Below, piece after piece: positions 36,256 through 45,395 of a stretch of DNA of 48,189 nt. A program made the translations under genes and the position numbers. Source of the DNA: Salinicola peritrichatus (lineage in GTDB: Bacteria > Pseudomonadota > Gammaproteobacteria > Pseudomonadales > Halomonadaceae); the NCBI RefSeq assembly GCF_003206715.1, contig NZ_PZJU01000059.1:1-48189 (forward strand). The letters run 5' to 3'. How positions within the stretch are numbered: position 1 is the stretch's first letter; every line of letters starts with the position of its first letter. The notes under the pieces were generated by a model that was not told the DNA's origin, ran no database searches, and was given only the letters and a program-made list of their open reading frames with translations.

Positions 36256-36361
36256 TGGCTCGAGGCGGGCTCGAGGTGTTGGACAGCACCAGACCGTTGA
36301 TATCGAATACGTCATGACGAATCTCGGCCCCGAGTTTCAGCGTCTCAACCGCAGACGACAT
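36256..36361 (-). pseudogene. Possible gene fragment overlapping the TauD-type gene end
   Basis: On the minus strand, a frame beginning inside the last codons of the dioxygenase gene (ATG at 36361) reads SSAVETLKLGAEIRHDVF, then DINGLVLSNTSSPPRA, before running into the antisense of the phospholipase gene. The stretch TLKLGAEIRHDVFDINGLVL resembles the N-terminus of HD-GYP-type signalling proteins (LKLG-IRHDVYD-NG-LLL), with nothing of the rest. It may be a remnant of a deleted gene or chance. The 36254-36344 gap contains nothing else. Confidence 0.3.
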
Positions 36362-37277
36362 CGGCAGGCGACCATTGCGAATTCGTGGCTGAGTGAAAAG
36401 GTCTGTCGCCTTTCACGGTGACTCGTTCGCCGCTGCGTGTCTGACCAGCGTAATCGTAGATCGCTCGATGCAGCACGCAGCGGTTGTCCCACAGTGCCAG
36501 CGAGTTCGGCTGCCAGCGGAACCGCACCGTGAATTCCGGCGTCGTTTGATGGCGATAGAGAAAATCGAGTACGGCGCGGCTCTCTTCCGGAGAGAGGTCG
36601 ACGATCTCGGCGGTGAAGCCGGGATTGACGAACAGCGCCTGGCGTCCGGTTTCAGGATGCGTGCGCACGACCGGGTGGATCGCTTCCGGATACTCCCTGT
36701 CGTTGGAAAAACCGAATGCGCTGCGATCCTGTGCTTTCAAGCCGGCATAGCGAAACTTGTAGTTCTCCTCTCCCGAATGCCTTGCCCGTAGCCCCGACAG
36801 GAATTGCTGCATGGCTGGAGAAAGTGCCTCGAATGCCGCGTAGCCACTGGCGAACAGCGTATCTCCCCCGACCGGAGGAACTTCCCGCAAATAGAGCAGG
36901 CTGCCCAGTGGCGGCTCCTCGTCGCAGGAAACATCGGAGTGCCAGTGGTTGCCGTTGACGGCACGCCGTTTACCCTGGCGAATCTCGCGCACGTCGTCCG
37001 AGGAACCGGCATCGGCATGAATCGGGAAAATCTCCGGATAGCCCTCGGGCCCAGGCGTCATGGGATGAATGTGTAGCTCGCCGAAGCGTCGCCCCAGCGC
37101 GATGTGCTGATCGCGGGTCAGGTGCTGATCGTGGAAGAACAGTACCTGATGATCATGAAAGGCCCGCTTGAGTTCGTCCCACTGCGGAGCAGAGAGCGAT
37201 TTCGATAAATCCAGGCCGACGATCTCGGCACCGATGTGGCCGGAAGCGGGCCGGACGTCCAACGTCTTGTAGGCCAT
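36345..37277 (-). CDS. TauD/TfdA-family alpha-ketoglutarate-dependent dioxygenase
   Basis: A 310-residue non-heme iron dioxygenase. The iron ligands are in NHWHSDVSCDEEPPLGSLLY (HxD) and in LWDNRCVLHRAIYDY (distal His); RSGERVTVKGDRPF supplies the arginine that binds alpha-ketoglutarate. TauD itself hydroxylates taurine, releasing sulfite; other members act on alkylsulfates or 2,4-D. The neighbouring TauABC-like transporter and Ssu system support an organosulfur substrate, but the exact one is not fixed by the sequence. It is divergent from the transporter operon at 37484, so both probably share a sulfur-starvation promoter region (37278-37483). Confidence 0.9.
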   Translation of the reverse strand: MAYKTLDVRPASGHIGAEIVGLDLSKSLSAPQWDELKRAFHDHQVLFFHDQHLTRDQHIALGRRFGELHIHPMTPGPEGYPEIFPIHADAGSSDDVREIRQGKRRAVNGNHWHSDVSCDEEPPLGSLLYLREVPPVGGDTLFASGYAAFEALSPAMQQFLSGLRARHSGEENYKFRYAGLKAQDRSAFGFSNDREYPEAIHPVVRTHPETGRQALFVNPGFTAEIVDLSPEESRAVLDFLYRHQTTPEFTVRFRWQPNSLALWDNRCVLHRAIYDYAGQTRSGERVTVKGDRPFHSATNSQWSPADVVCG

Positions 37278-37483
37278 CGCGAAACTCCTTGCGAGAAGAT
37301 CGTACGGGAAGATGATGGTCGATATGTTCGATCAGTCGAATCCGGTTGTTAAATCTCTTTTCCAGAGAAGAAAAGCACGAGTTCTTCTTAACGGTATTTC
37401 CGATTAGCAATGCCAAAACTCTGATTGGTGGTGGCGATCGTGCTTGCGTACCGTGGCCACATGTATGAATTGGGGACATCCCC
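37278..37483. promoter_or_regulatory. Divergent promoter of the TauD-like gene and TauABC-like operon
   Basis: This 206-base AT-rich region separates two divergent sulfur genes and holds no gene. It ends in the small hairpin ggggacatcccc just before the first ATG of the binding-protein gene, which could affect translation. CysB- or Cbl-type control would be expected for sulfur-scavenging genes, but no site is recognisable by eye. Confidence 0.4.
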
Positions 37484-38566
37484 ATGATTTCCTTGAGCGA
37501 TGGCATGAGGATGACCAGGATGACATTGCATCACCGTGCTATGTTTCTGCGAAATTCAGTGTTTTTTCGAAATTCGGTTCTGACGGTCGCGCTTGCCGTT
37601 GGCGTGCTCGGCATGGCCAAAAGCCAGGAGGCCGGTGCGGAGACGCTAAGAATCGCCGAGCAGTATGGGCTCGTCTACCTGCCTCTTCATGTCATCCGCG
37701 ACCAGGGCCTGCTCGAAGAGAAAGCGCAAGCGGCGGGCATCGACCTCGATGTCGACTGGGTGCAGCTTTCCGGAGGCGCCAATGTCAATAGTGCACTGTT
37801 GTCTGATAGCATCGATATCGCCAGTGCGGGTGTCGGGCCGCTGCTGACTGCCTGGGATCGTACCTATGGCAGTCTGGACGTGAGGGCGCTTGCGGCTCTG
37901 GGAGAGTTTCCCAATGACTTGGTGACCAACGACCCCGATGTCAAGACGCTCGAGGATTTTGGTCCCGGAGACAAAATTGCCGTTCCCGCGGTCACGGTTT
38001 CGGTCCAGTCGCGGCTTTTGCAAATGGCGGTGGCGAAGATCCATGGCGAGGATCAATACGATCGGCTCGACGACCTGACCGTGTCACTCCCGCATCCCGA
38101 TGCGACTGCGGCGCTGGTATCCGGCGGTACGGAAATCACGGCTCACTTCTCCAATATTCCCTATCAATACCAGGAGCTTCAGGATCCCGACGTACACCGC
38201 GTCCTGAGTTCCTACGATATCGTCGGGGGGCCGCTTACGCCGACGCTGATCTACGCGACGAGCCGTTTCTATCAGGATCGGCCGGAGGTATATCGGGTGT
38301 TCCTCGCGGCGCTGGAGGAAGCCGACCATTTCATCAGTGAACATCCTCGGGAATCCGCTGAAATTTATCGCCGAGTGACGAACTCGAAACTCGATGTGGC
38401 GACGCTCCAGTCGATCATTGAAGATCCCGACATTCGTTATACGCCCATCCCCCGCAATACCTATCCCCTGGCGACGTTTCTTCATCAGGTGGGAGCGATC
38501 CGACATGAGCCGACGAGTTGGCAGGACTACTTCATCGAGGATGCGTCTCGCTGGGAGGGCAGTTGA
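37484..38566 (+). CDS. NitT/TauT-family ABC binding protein
   Basis: A 360-residue periplasmic protein with a Sec signal (SVLTVALAVGVLGMAKSQEAGA) and a substrate-binding body that starts ETLRIAEQYGLVYLPLHVIRDQGLLEEKA, the TauA/SsuA-like pattern. LLSDSIDIASAGVGPLLTAWDR and GDKIAVPAVTVSVQSRLLQMAV follow. It is the binding protein of the TauABC-like transporter encoded next. Several in-frame ATGs (37484, 37505, 37511, 37520) precede the signal peptide, and the true start is not clear; the last ones give a more usual N-terminus. The stop codon abuts the next start. The ligand may be taurine or another sulfonate. Confidence 0.85.
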   Translation: MISLSDGMRMTRMTLHHRAMFLRNSVFFRNSVLTVALAVGVLGMAKSQEAGAETLRIAEQYGLVYLPLHVIRDQGLLEEKAQAAGIDLDVDWVQLSGGANVNSALLSDSIDIASAGVGPLLTAWDRTYGSLDVRALAALGEFPNDLVTNDPDVKTLEDFGPGDKIAVPAVTVSVQSRLLQMAVAKIHGEDQYDRLDDLTVSLPHPDATAALVSGGTEITAHFSNIPYQYQELQDPDVHRVLSSYDIVGGPLTPTLIYATSRFYQDRPEVYRVFLAALEEADHFISEHPRESAEIYRRVTNSKLDVATLQSIIEDPDIRYTPIPRNTYPLATFLHQVGAIRHEPTSWQDYFIEDASRWEGS

Positions 38567-39385
38567 GTGGAGACCTTGGCCGAGCCGTTGAAAGTGCATG
38601 GCGTCGATGTCGTGAAGGATACTCTGATCCCCCGGCTCGCCGTCGATGGAGTGACTATCGACTATGTGACGCCGCGCCAGCGAGTGCGTGCGACGCAGTC
38701 GGTCAGCTTCGATGTTCTTCCGGCGGATCGCTTCGTGTTGCTTGGACCGTCCGGATGCGGCAAGTCGACCCTGCTCAAGGCCGTGGCCGGATTCTTGAAA
38801 CCGGCCGCGGGAGAGATCCGGCTCGACGGAGAATCCATTCGTGGACCTGGCCCGGATCGGCTGGTGGTGTTCCAGGATTTCGAACAGCTCATGCCATGGA
38901 AAAGCGTGCTGCAGAACGTCACTTTTCCGCTGCGGATCGCCCGGCGTCTCGATCGCCGGGAGGCTATCGAGCGGGCTCTGTTGACGCTGGAGAAAGTAGG
39001 GTTGAGACAATTCGCCGATGCCCATCCTCACACGCTCTCCGGTGGCATGAAGCAGCGGGTTGCGATTGCCCGGGCGCTGGCGATGGAGCCAAAGATTCTG
39101 TTGATGGATGAGCCGTTCGCTGCCCTGGATGCGCTGACGCGACGCAGGATGCAAGAGGAGCTTCTGGCGCTGTGCGACCAGACGTCATCGACCCTGCTCT
39201 TCGTCACCCACTCGATCGAGGAGGCCCAGATCGTGGGAAACCGGGTGCTTCTGCTGTCGCCGCATCCCGGGCGAGTCCGTGCGGAACTCGACTGTAGTGG
39301 CGATACGCTGAAGAGCCTGGGGAGTCCGGCGACGCAGGAGCGTGGTCAGCGCATCCACCGTTTACTGTTCGAGACACCGATATGA
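38567..39385 (+). CDS. TauB/SsuB-type ABC ATPase
   Basis: A 272-residue ATPase with Walker A GPSGCGKST, Q-loop VVFQDFEQLMPWKSV, signature LSGGMKQR, Walker B ILLMDEPFAALDALT and switch histidine in VTHSIEEA. It energises the import of sulfonates or similar compounds. The GTG start follows directly on the stop codon of the binding protein gene (TGAGTG), so translation is coupled; about 25 residues precede the usual domain start, so an internal start is possible. The next gene overlaps it (ATGA). Confidence 0.93.
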   Translation: METLAEPLKVHGVDVVKDTLIPRLAVDGVTIDYVTPRQRVRATQSVSFDVLPADRFVLLGPSGCGKSTLLKAVAGFLKPAAGEIRLDGESIRGPGPDRLVVFQDFEQLMPWKSVLQNVTFPLRIARRLDRREAIERALLTLEKVGLRQFADAHPHTLSGGMKQRVAIARALAMEPKILLMDEPFAALDALTRRRMQEELLALCDQTSSTLLFVTHSIEEAQIVGNRVLLLSPHPGRVRAELDCSGDTLKSLGSPATQERGQRIHRLLFETPI

Positions 39386-40263
39386 TGCAGAACTCAGGAC
39401 GTGCGACGTCACGTGAGGATCGTTATTTCGAACTGGCGCCCGTGGACGAGCGGGAACTGATCCATCCCCGTTCCATTTTGCAGCGCTTGTGGGACAGTGC
39501 CGCCATTCGCAAGGGGATGATTCTGCTGGTGCTGGTCGTGTTATGGGAAATCCTGGCACGTTATCAGGACAATCCGTTGATGCTGCCGAGCGCCGTGGAT
39601 ACGGCGCGAGCGCTAGGGGCCGGCATGCTCGATGGCTCCTTGCCGTCGAAAGTGGCCAATTCCTTGTCAGTGCTGATCAAGGGTTACGCATTGGGGGCCT
39701 TGGGTGCCCTGGCGTTGACGGCCCTGGCGGTCTCGACGCGCCTGGGGCGTGATCTGCTTGGAACCTTGACATCGATGTTCAGCCCCTTGCCGGCGATAGC
39801 GCTGCTGCCGCTGGCGCTCCTGTGGTTTGGCCTGGGGGAAGGGAGCCTTATCTTCGTGTTGATCCACTCGGTGCTGTGGGCCATGGCGGTCAACATACAT
39901 GCCGGGTTCCTGAGCGTCTCCGAGACGCTGAAGATGGCAGGACGCAACTATGGTCTGCGCGGGTTGCGTTACGTGTTCCTGCTGCTGATACCCGCTGCGC
40001 TGCCGTCGATTCTGTCGGGGCTGAAAATTGGCTGGGCTTTTGCGTGGCGGACCCTGATTGCCGCCGAGTTGGTGTTTGGTGCGTCTTCCGGCGGTGGCGG
40101 TCTGGGGTGGTACATCTTCCAGAACCGCAACGAACTCTACACCGACAACGTCTTCGCGGGTCTGGCCGTCGTCATTCTCATCGGTTTGTTGGCCGAGAAT
40201 CTGGTCTTCGAGAGCTTGGAAAAGATGACCGTGCGTCGATGGGGGATGCAGAACCCTGGCTGA
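39382..40263 (+). CDS. TauC/SsuC-type ABC permease
   Basis: A 293-residue permease with six predicted helices and the EAA-like loop LKMAGRNYGLRGLRYVFLLLIPAALPSILSGLKIGWAFAWRTLIAAELVFG, characteristic of TauC/SsuC. The cytosolic N-terminus precedes the first helix (RKGMILLVLVVLWEILA). The ATG overlaps the ATPase stop codon. It belongs to the same operon as the EAL-like gene that follows 36 bases later. Confidence 0.93.
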   Translation: MMQNSGRATSREDRYFELAPVDERELIHPRSILQRLWDSAAIRKGMILLVLVVLWEILARYQDNPLMLPSAVDTARALGAGMLDGSLPSKVANSLSVLIKGYALGALGALALTALAVSTRLGRDLLGTLTSMFSPLPAIALLPLALLWFGLGEGSLIFVLIHSVLWAMAVNIHAGFLSVSETLKMAGRNYGLRGLRYVFLLLIPAALPSILSGLKIGWAFAWRTLIAAELVFGASSGGGGLGWYIFQNRNELYTDNVFAGLAVVILIGLLAENLVFESLEKMTVRRWGMQNPG

Positions 40264-40299
40264 AGCGTTGTTACCGATTCATTTGCAGGAGAACGTCAT

Positions 40300-41133
40300 A
40301 TGCCGCTCACTCAAGTCATCGATTACTTCAATCGTCATCTCGACAGTTTCAATCCGCGATCGACACTGTCCGATCACGCACGCTTTCATTACCAGGGTGG
40401 GGCCGTATGGGGGACGCTGCTCGATCGCCAACTGCATCCTGGGCAACGGACCGTTTACTCCCTCAACCGTCTCGATCACGAAGCCAGGGAGGCGTATACG
40501 GAGATTCGCGACGCCACTGGCGATCGCTTGATCGCCGATTCCCTCTACTTTCTCGCCTGGGATCGGGAAGATGTGGTCTTCGTCGATCGTTTCCAACGCG
40601 TCCTCCACGCACTCAATCATCTCGGCGCCGATCCCGAAGCCAAGCAGCGCCTGATCGTCGACGTGCATTGGCGCCATATCCAGGCCGTCGAGGATTCTCA
40701 TGGGGCAGTCTACGAAGGCTTGCTGGCGCGACTAGGCATGTCGCCGGACCGGGTCATTCTGCGTCTTCAGGGGGAGGCGCTGCTCAATCATGCTCACGCC
40801 CGCCATGCGGCCGAGAGCTTTCATCGGCGCGGCTATCCGTTATTGGCGGCGGATGTTGCCACCGATACGCCAGAGCGAGACTGGCATTTGCTATATGAGC
40901 ACGGTGTACGTTGGGTCTCGCCGGGGTCCGATGCCTTGGCGAATGCCCGGGAAGGCAATCTGAGCTTTCCGAGGCTCGATGAGTGGACCCGCCATGCCAA
41001 GCGTGGCGGGCTGGAGGTATGGTGGCCGGGTCTCAATGAGCCGGGAGATCTTGGACGAGTCTCTCGTTTCGAACCGGATTTCGTCAGCGGTGAGTGGATC
41101 GAGCGCGTCATTACCGAGGCGCCGTTGGTTTAA
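40300..41133 (+). CDS. Degenerate EAL-domain-like protein in the sulfonate operon
   Basis: A 277-residue protein whose second half follows the order of EAL phosphodiesterase domains. RLIVDVHWRHIQ (117-128) sits where EAL proteins have the LSIN motif, RVILRLQGEALL (151-162) where they have the ExT/E strand, GYPLLAADVATD (178-189) where they have DDFGTG, and VRWVSPG (203-209) where the catalytic lysine strand lies. The last strand FEPDFVSGEW (257-266) matches the usual QGY region. The catalytic residues of cyclic-di-GMP hydrolysis (the EAL glutamate, the ExT glutamate, the DD pair and the lysine) are not preserved. The start has gcaggag upstream. The context suggests a role in transport or regulation of the sulfonate operon rather than cyclic-di-GMP hydrolysis. 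I am moderately confident of the fold, not of a function. Confidence 0.6.
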   Translation: MPLTQVIDYFNRHLDSFNPRSTLSDHARFHYQGGAVWGTLLDRQLHPGQRTVYSLNRLDHEAREAYTEIRDATGDRLIADSLYFLAWDREDVVFVDRFQRVLHALNHLGADPEAKQRLIVDVHWRHIQAVEDSHGAVYEGLLARLGMSPDRVILRLQGEALLNHAHARHAAESFHRRGYPLLAADVATDTPERDWHLLYEHGVRWVSPGSDALANAREGNLSFPRLDEWTRHAKRGGLEVWWPGLNEPGDLGRVSRFEPDFVSGEWIERVITEAPLV

Positions 41134-41158
41134 GTCCTGGTCTAGCCAGAGGGAGGCC

Positions 41159-41187
41159 GGCCCCGTCGGTCGTTTTTTGGCGGGGCC
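41159..41187. terminator. Hairpin between convergent genes
   Basis: ggccccg and cggggcc form a seven-base stem; the loop includes a T-run (41172-41178). It is between the EAL-like gene and the convergent orphan ssuA. The T-run lies in the loop, so it is a weak terminator candidate. Confidence 0.4.
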
Positions 41188-41262
41188 TATGTCGTTGCCT
41201 GGCGGTTGCCGCAATTCTCGCGATCCCTCGACCTGGTGGCAGGATGATGCGTCGAATGAATG

Positions 41263-42279
41263 CTACTGTTCGCTGGCGTTTTCCCACTTGGCGCTGCTCG
41301 CATCGACCTGGGTCGGTATCAGCCCGATGGAATAAAAAGTATCCGCGAGTGTTTGTTGCTCGGCCAGAATGTCGTCGGTGACGGGTTCCAGCGCATAGTT
41401 CGTCCGTTCTATGGACCGCTTCCAGATCGGTACCGAGAGATCCGTTGCCTGGGAGAGAATCTGGGCCGCCTCATCGGGATGGGACGTAGTCCATTGGCTG
41501 ACGTCATCGATCTGTTGATTGAAAAGATCGATGATCGAGGGATACTCCTCGGCGAAATTTCGACTCGAAAGATAAAAACTATAATGCGGTACCAAGTCCG
41601 TCGCGTCCGACAGAAGCCGAGCGTCGGCATTCGTTTCCGCCTCCGCATAGTACGGGTCCCAGATGACCCAAGCGTCCACCGAGCCTTGTTGGAACGCGGC
41701 ACGGGCATCGGCCGGTTTGAGATAGCGGGGTGTGATATCCGAGTATTCCAATCCAGCTGATTGCAGGGCGATTGCCAACAGGTAATTCACGTCGGAGCCC
41801 TTGTTGAGCGCCACGGATTTACCTTCCAGGTCCTTCAGCGAATGAATCGACGAGTCTTTGGGTACCAGGATCGCTTCCGTTTTTGGATTGGCGGGGGTTC
41901 TCGACACATAGACGAGATCCGCCTTGGCGGCTTGGGCGAAGATAGGGGGAGCGTCACCCACCGTCGCGAAATCGATGCTACCGAGATTCAAGGCCTCGAG
42001 CATTTGAGGGCCAGCGGGAAACTCGATCCACTGTACGTCGATCCCGCGCGCTTTCAATGCCTCATCCAGGGTGCCTCTAGCCTTCAGCAGAGTGAGAATG
42101 CTGGCTTTCTGAAAGCCGATCTGCACGCTTTCAGGCTTGTCTTCTGCGACGGCGATCTCGCTGGTCACAGCGATGACGATGCTCGCGGTAACAAAGGATT
42201 TCAATAATGAGTTCATGAGTTTCATGGCAGCAGTTGGATGGTAATGGTCGTCGGATTTTTGTGTTTGATGTCGGGTCAT
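41263..42279 (-). CDS. Second SsuA-type sulfonate-binding protein (orphan)
   Basis: A 338-residue SsuA-family binding protein. Residues about 20-45 form a Sec signal (LLKSFVTASIVIAVTSEIAVA), after an unusual 18-residue polar extension. The body has [67 protein letters not shown], close in order to the SsuA at 43713. The ATG at 42279 has aaggag at six bases; an ATG three bases earlier and another at 42225 (at the signal peptide) are possible. It lies after a bidirectional terminator, so it is transcribed alone and must use a transporter encoded elsewhere, most likely SsuBC. Confidence 0.88.
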   Translation of the reverse strand: MTRHQTQKSDDHYHPTAAMKLMNSLLKSFVTASIVIAVTSEIAVAEDKPESVQIGFQKASILTLLKARGTLDEALKARGIDVQWIEFPAGPQMLEALNLGSIDFATVGDAPPIFAQAAKADLVYVSRTPANPKTEAILVPKDSSIHSLKDLEGKSVALNKGSDVNYLLAIALQSAGLEYSDITPRYLKPADARAAFQQGSVDAWVIWDPYYAEAETNADARLLSDATDLVPHYSFYLSSRNFAEEYPSIIDLFNQQIDDVSQWTTSHPDEAAQILSQATDLSVPIWKRSIERTNYALEPVTDDILAEQQTLADTFYSIGLIPTQVDASSAKWENASEQ

Positions 42280-42401
42280 CATCGACTCCTTGGGATCGCC
42301 AGGTCATGTTCGGGAGATTGACCGTAAGGTGTCCCGGTGCCGGAGTGAAATCATTTGATGCAACATCCTTATTCATCGCAAGAACAATTCGTCGTAAGGA
42401 C

Positions 42402-42431
42402 AAAAAAAGGCTGCCGAGGCAGCCAAAAAAA
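42402..42431. terminator. Bidirectional Rho-independent terminator
   Basis: ggctgcc and ggcagcc (42409-42424) form a seven-base stem with a two-base loop, flanked by seven A on the left and seven A on the right. On the minus strand this is a stem followed by T7, terminating the ssu operon after ssuD. It separates it from the orphan ssuA gene. Confidence 0.9.
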
Positions 42432-42531
42432 CATCGCCCGTCACGTTTGTCTTTTAGGTATCCGGCATACCGCCGTTTTCCATCAAGGGTGTGAAAAAAG
42501 TCGATGCATGCAGATAGTTCTCGTACAAAGT

Positions 42532-43710
42532 CTAGCCAGAAGAGGCCTCTTTGGGGCGCTCCATATTGGCGATGGTCTCCCCGAAGGGACCCATGTTCGC
42601 GACGATATCCTGAGTATCGACCTGCGTCTCCAACGGCAGCAGCGGCAACACGGATTCGCCGAATCGCCAAGCTTCTTCCAGATGCGGATAGCCCGACATG
42701 ATGAAGGTGTCGATACCGAGTTGCTGATATTCTCGCATCCGAGCGGCAACCGTTTCGGGACTGCCGACCAGTGCGGTGCCGGCGCCGCCTCGTACCAGGC
42801 CCACGCCGGCCCACAGGTTGGGGCTGATCTCCAGCTTGCTGCGATCGCCACGGTGCAGTTCGGCCATGCGCGACTGGCCAACGGAGTCCATGCGCGAGAA
42901 TACCTTTTGGGCGGCGGCGATCGTCTCGTCATCGAGATGTTCGATCAATCTATCGGCCGCGCGCCAGGCTTCTTCGTCGGTTTCCCTGACGATGACATGC
43001 AGGCGAATGCCGAACGTGACTTCGCGGCCCGCCTTGGCTGCCGCTTCGCGGACGGTGGCGATCTTTTCGGCGACTTGCGCCGGTGGTTCGCCCCAGGTCA
43101 GGTACTTGTCGATGGTGGTGGCCGCCACATCGATCGCCGATGCCGATGAGCCGCCGAAGTAAAGCGGCGGGCCGTTGGGCGTCAGTGGCTGGAAGATGAG
43201 CTTGCCATCCTCGATACGTAGATGCTTGCCGCTGTGATTGACGGTTTCTCCGGCGAGAAGGCGCTGGTAGACGTCGAGGAACTCACGGGTCACCTCGTAG
43301 CGCTCGTCGTGATCGAGAAAGATACCATCGCCTTTGTTTTCGACGGGATCGCCTCCGGTGACGACGTTGATCAGCAGACGGCCACCGGAGATGCGATCGA
43401 GCGTTGCCGTCATGCGGGCGGCGACTGCGGGAGATTGCAGTCCCGGTCTGACCGCGACCAGAAAACGCAGGCGTTGCGTCAACGGTGCGAGGGCCGAGGC
43501 AACCACCCAGGAGTCCTCGCAGCTGCGGCCTGTCGGCAGCAGCACCCCGTGGTAGCCCAACTGATCGGCGGATTGGGCAATCTGGCGTAGATAGTTGATG
43601 TCGACATTACGACCGCCTTTCGAGGTGCCGAGATAATGGCCATCGCCATGGGTCGGGAGGAACCAGAGCACCTTGAGCTTGGACTCTGTCGTATTCGCAG
43701 GTGTAGGCAT
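42532..43710 (-). CDS. ssuD: FMNH2-dependent alkanesulfonate monooxygenase
   Basis: Uses reduced flavin and oxygen to cleave alkanesulfonates to an aldehyde and sulfite, releasing sulfur for cysteine synthesis. 392 residues against 381 in E. coli. The bacterial-luciferase-like pattern is [83 protein letters not shown], then [24 protein letters not shown] and [17 protein letters not shown]. The start at 43710 has gaggag at the right spacing; a second ATG at 43716 overlaps the ssuA stop (ATGA). The partner flavin reductase SsuE is not encoded in the window. Confidence 0.95.
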   Translation of the reverse strand: MPTPANTTESKLKVLWFLPTHGDGHYLGTSKGGRNVDINYLRQIAQSADQLGYHGVLLPTGRSCEDSWVVASALAPLTQRLRFLVAVRPGLQSPAVAARMTATLDRISGGRLLINVVTGGDPVENKGDGIFLDHDERYEVTREFLDVYQRLLAGETVNHSGKHLRIEDGKLIFQPLTPNGPPLYFGGSSASAIDVAATTIDKYLTWGEPPAQVAEKIATVREAAAKAGREVTFGIRLHVIVRETDEEAWRAADRLIEHLDDETIAAAQKVFSRMDSVGQSRMAELHRGDRSKLEISPNLWAGVGLVRGGAGTALVGSPETVAARMREYQQLGIDTFIMSGYPHLEEAWRFGESVLPLLPLETQVDTQDIVANMGPFGETIANMERPKEASSG

Positions 43711-43712
43711 GA

Positions 43713-44684
43713 TCATTGCTCCTCGCCCGAGGGGGCGTAGATGTGCGCATTGCGGGTATCGACCTCGCGCGGCAGTATGCCGGCGTCAAGAAACGCATCG
43801 GCGATGCGCTGCTGCTCGTCGAATTGTGCCGGCGTGACCGGTTCGACCTGATAACTGCGATTGCCGAGCGCCGCTTCGATGATTTGCGGCTCGATGCCGC
43901 CCCAGATCGGACTCAGGCGTTGTGCCGCTTCGCTTCGGTGTGCGCGAACCCAATCACCGGTCTCTTTCAACGTGCGATAGACGGTCGCCACGACTTCCGG
44001 ATGGGACTCGGCGTAGGGAGTAGAGGCAAGGTAGAAACGGGTATAGCTTGCCAGTCCGTCGCTGCCGTCCACGATGGTACGGGTCTCGTCCTGGGCGCGT
44101 GCCGTGGAGAGATAGGGCTCCCAGGGGATCCAGGCATCCACGTTATGCTGCACGAATGCGGCACGGGCATCCGACGGCGTGAGATAGGCGACCTGGATGT
44201 CGTCCAGCGTCAGGCCCGCTCGGTCGAGAGCGGCGAGCAGCAGGTAGTGGTTGCCGGCACCGCGTGTCACCGTCACTCGCTTGCCCTTGAGATCGGCGAC
44301 GTTCTCGATGTCGCTGTCGGCATGGACGATCATCGCCTGGCCGGCCGGGGAGGGCGTTTCAGTGGCATAGAACGTCAGATCGGCGTTGGCCGCCTGGGCG
44401 AAGATGGGCACGGTATCGGCCACGTCCGCGCTCAGATCGAGATCGCCGAGATTGAGCGCTTCCAGCATCGGTAGTCCACTGGTGAACTCATGCCAGTCGA
44501 TCTCCACGCCCTGCTCGGCGAGGCGCTCATCGAGCACGCCGCTATCGCGTATCAGCCCCATCAAGGTGGACGAACGCTGGTAGCCGATGCGGACGGTGTC
44601 GTCGTCGGCCTGGCTGGAGACCGCCGTAGTGGTCAAGGTAATGGCAACAAGGCCGGCCAGTAGTGACCGGAATGAAACGCGCAT
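43713..44684 (-). CDS. ssuA: SsuA-type aliphatic sulfonate-binding protein
   Basis: A 323-residue SsuA-family protein. Signal peptide [21 protein letters not shown] is followed by [41 protein letters not shown] and [27 protein letters not shown], typical of SsuA. It delivers alkanesulfonates to SsuBC. Its stop codon overlaps the following ssuD start region. It is separated from the upstream thiol dioxygenase gene by a 93-base gap, which shows nothing further. Confidence 0.92.
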   Translation of the reverse strand: MRVSFRSLLAGLVAITLTTTAVSSQADDDTVRIGYQRSSTLMGLIRDSGVLDERLAEQGVEIDWHEFTSGLPMLEALNLGDLDLSADVADTVPIFAQAANADLTFYATETPSPAGQAMIVHADSDIENVADLKGKRVTVTRGAGNHYLLLAALDRAGLTLDDIQVAYLTPSDARAAFVQHNVDAWIPWEPYLSTARAQDETRTIVDGSDGLASYTRFYLASTPYAESHPEVVATVYRTLKETGDWVRAHRSEAAQRLSPIWGGIEPQIIEAALGNRSYQVEPVTPAQFDEQQRIADAFLDAGILPREVDTRNAHIYAPSGEEQ

Positions 44685-44777
44685 GGGGGCGATAACCTCT
44701 CGAGGATTGTCGTCGGAATGAAGAGGGATTCGAAACGCTGTCCGGGCGATACGGGAACTCGGGATACATGACGGCTG

Positions 44778-45395
44778 TCATTCCCAGAGATTGGGGGTGA
44801 CCGAGGCGGAAAAACCGGAGACGAAAGTCTTCGTGCTCCCCGAGCCAGTCTCGAAGACATGTCTTTCCACCTTGCCGATATTGGCACCGTAAACGTGCAC
44901 GCTAATGGAGACGCGATCACGAAAGGCATTCTCGACCCGATGGATGTCTCCACGTTCCGGCAACAACGTTTCGACGTCACCGGGCATCAACCGAACCGCC
45001 TCGCCCGGTGTCAATTCACCGTCGACGAGTCGATAAGGCGTCGATATTTCGCTGCCTCGAAGCATGCCGATCAAACCCCAGACGGTATGGTCGTGAATCG
45101 GTGTCTTTTGCCCGGGACCCCAAACGAAGCTGACGACCGAGAATCGCTCCAGCGGATCGCAGTGGAGCAGATATTGCTGATAATGCTCCGGGTGGGGGCG
45201 CGAGAATGTATCCGGCAACCAGTCATCATGTTCGATGAGTCGCGATAGCAGCGGTGCCAGGCGCCGAACACGCCCGGTGTCGTTCGATTCGAGCTCGACG
45301 ATCGATGTCGCATGGCGGACGAAGTCCGTCAGCGGTGCGATTCGAGAATACCGTGCTTCGACGTGCTCGGCAGTGGGGGTATGGATCGGGGTCAT
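44778..45395 (-). CDS. Thiol dioxygenase (cysteine dioxygenase / 3-mercaptopropionate dioxygenase family)
   Basis: A 205-residue cupin of the cysteine dioxygenase family. Iron ligands are H101 and H103 (PIHDHTVWG) and H152 (DIHRVEN). The Ser-His-Tyr triad is S165, H167, Y169 (SISVHVYG). In the position of rat CDO Arg60 the sequence has Gln74 (HYQQYLL), as in Gln-type bacterial thiol dioxygenases that prefer 3-mercaptopropionate. These enzymes oxidise a thiol to a sulfinate. It overlaps the ssuB stop codon by four bases, embedded in the ssu operon. That location is unusual and suggests the operon also handles thiols, perhaps formed from mercaptans or organosulfur metabolites. The substrate preference is an inference from one residue. 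Confidence 0.85.
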   Translation of the reverse strand: MTPIHTPTAEHVEARYSRIAPLTDFVRHATSIVELESNDTGRVRRLAPLLSRLIEHDDWLPDTFSRPHPEHYQQYLLHCDPLERFSVVSFVWGPGQKTPIHDHTVWGLIGMLRGSEISTPYRLVDGELTPGEAVRLMPGDVETLLPERGDIHRVENAFRDRVSISVHVYGANIGKVERHVFETGSGSTKTFVSGFSASVTPNLWE

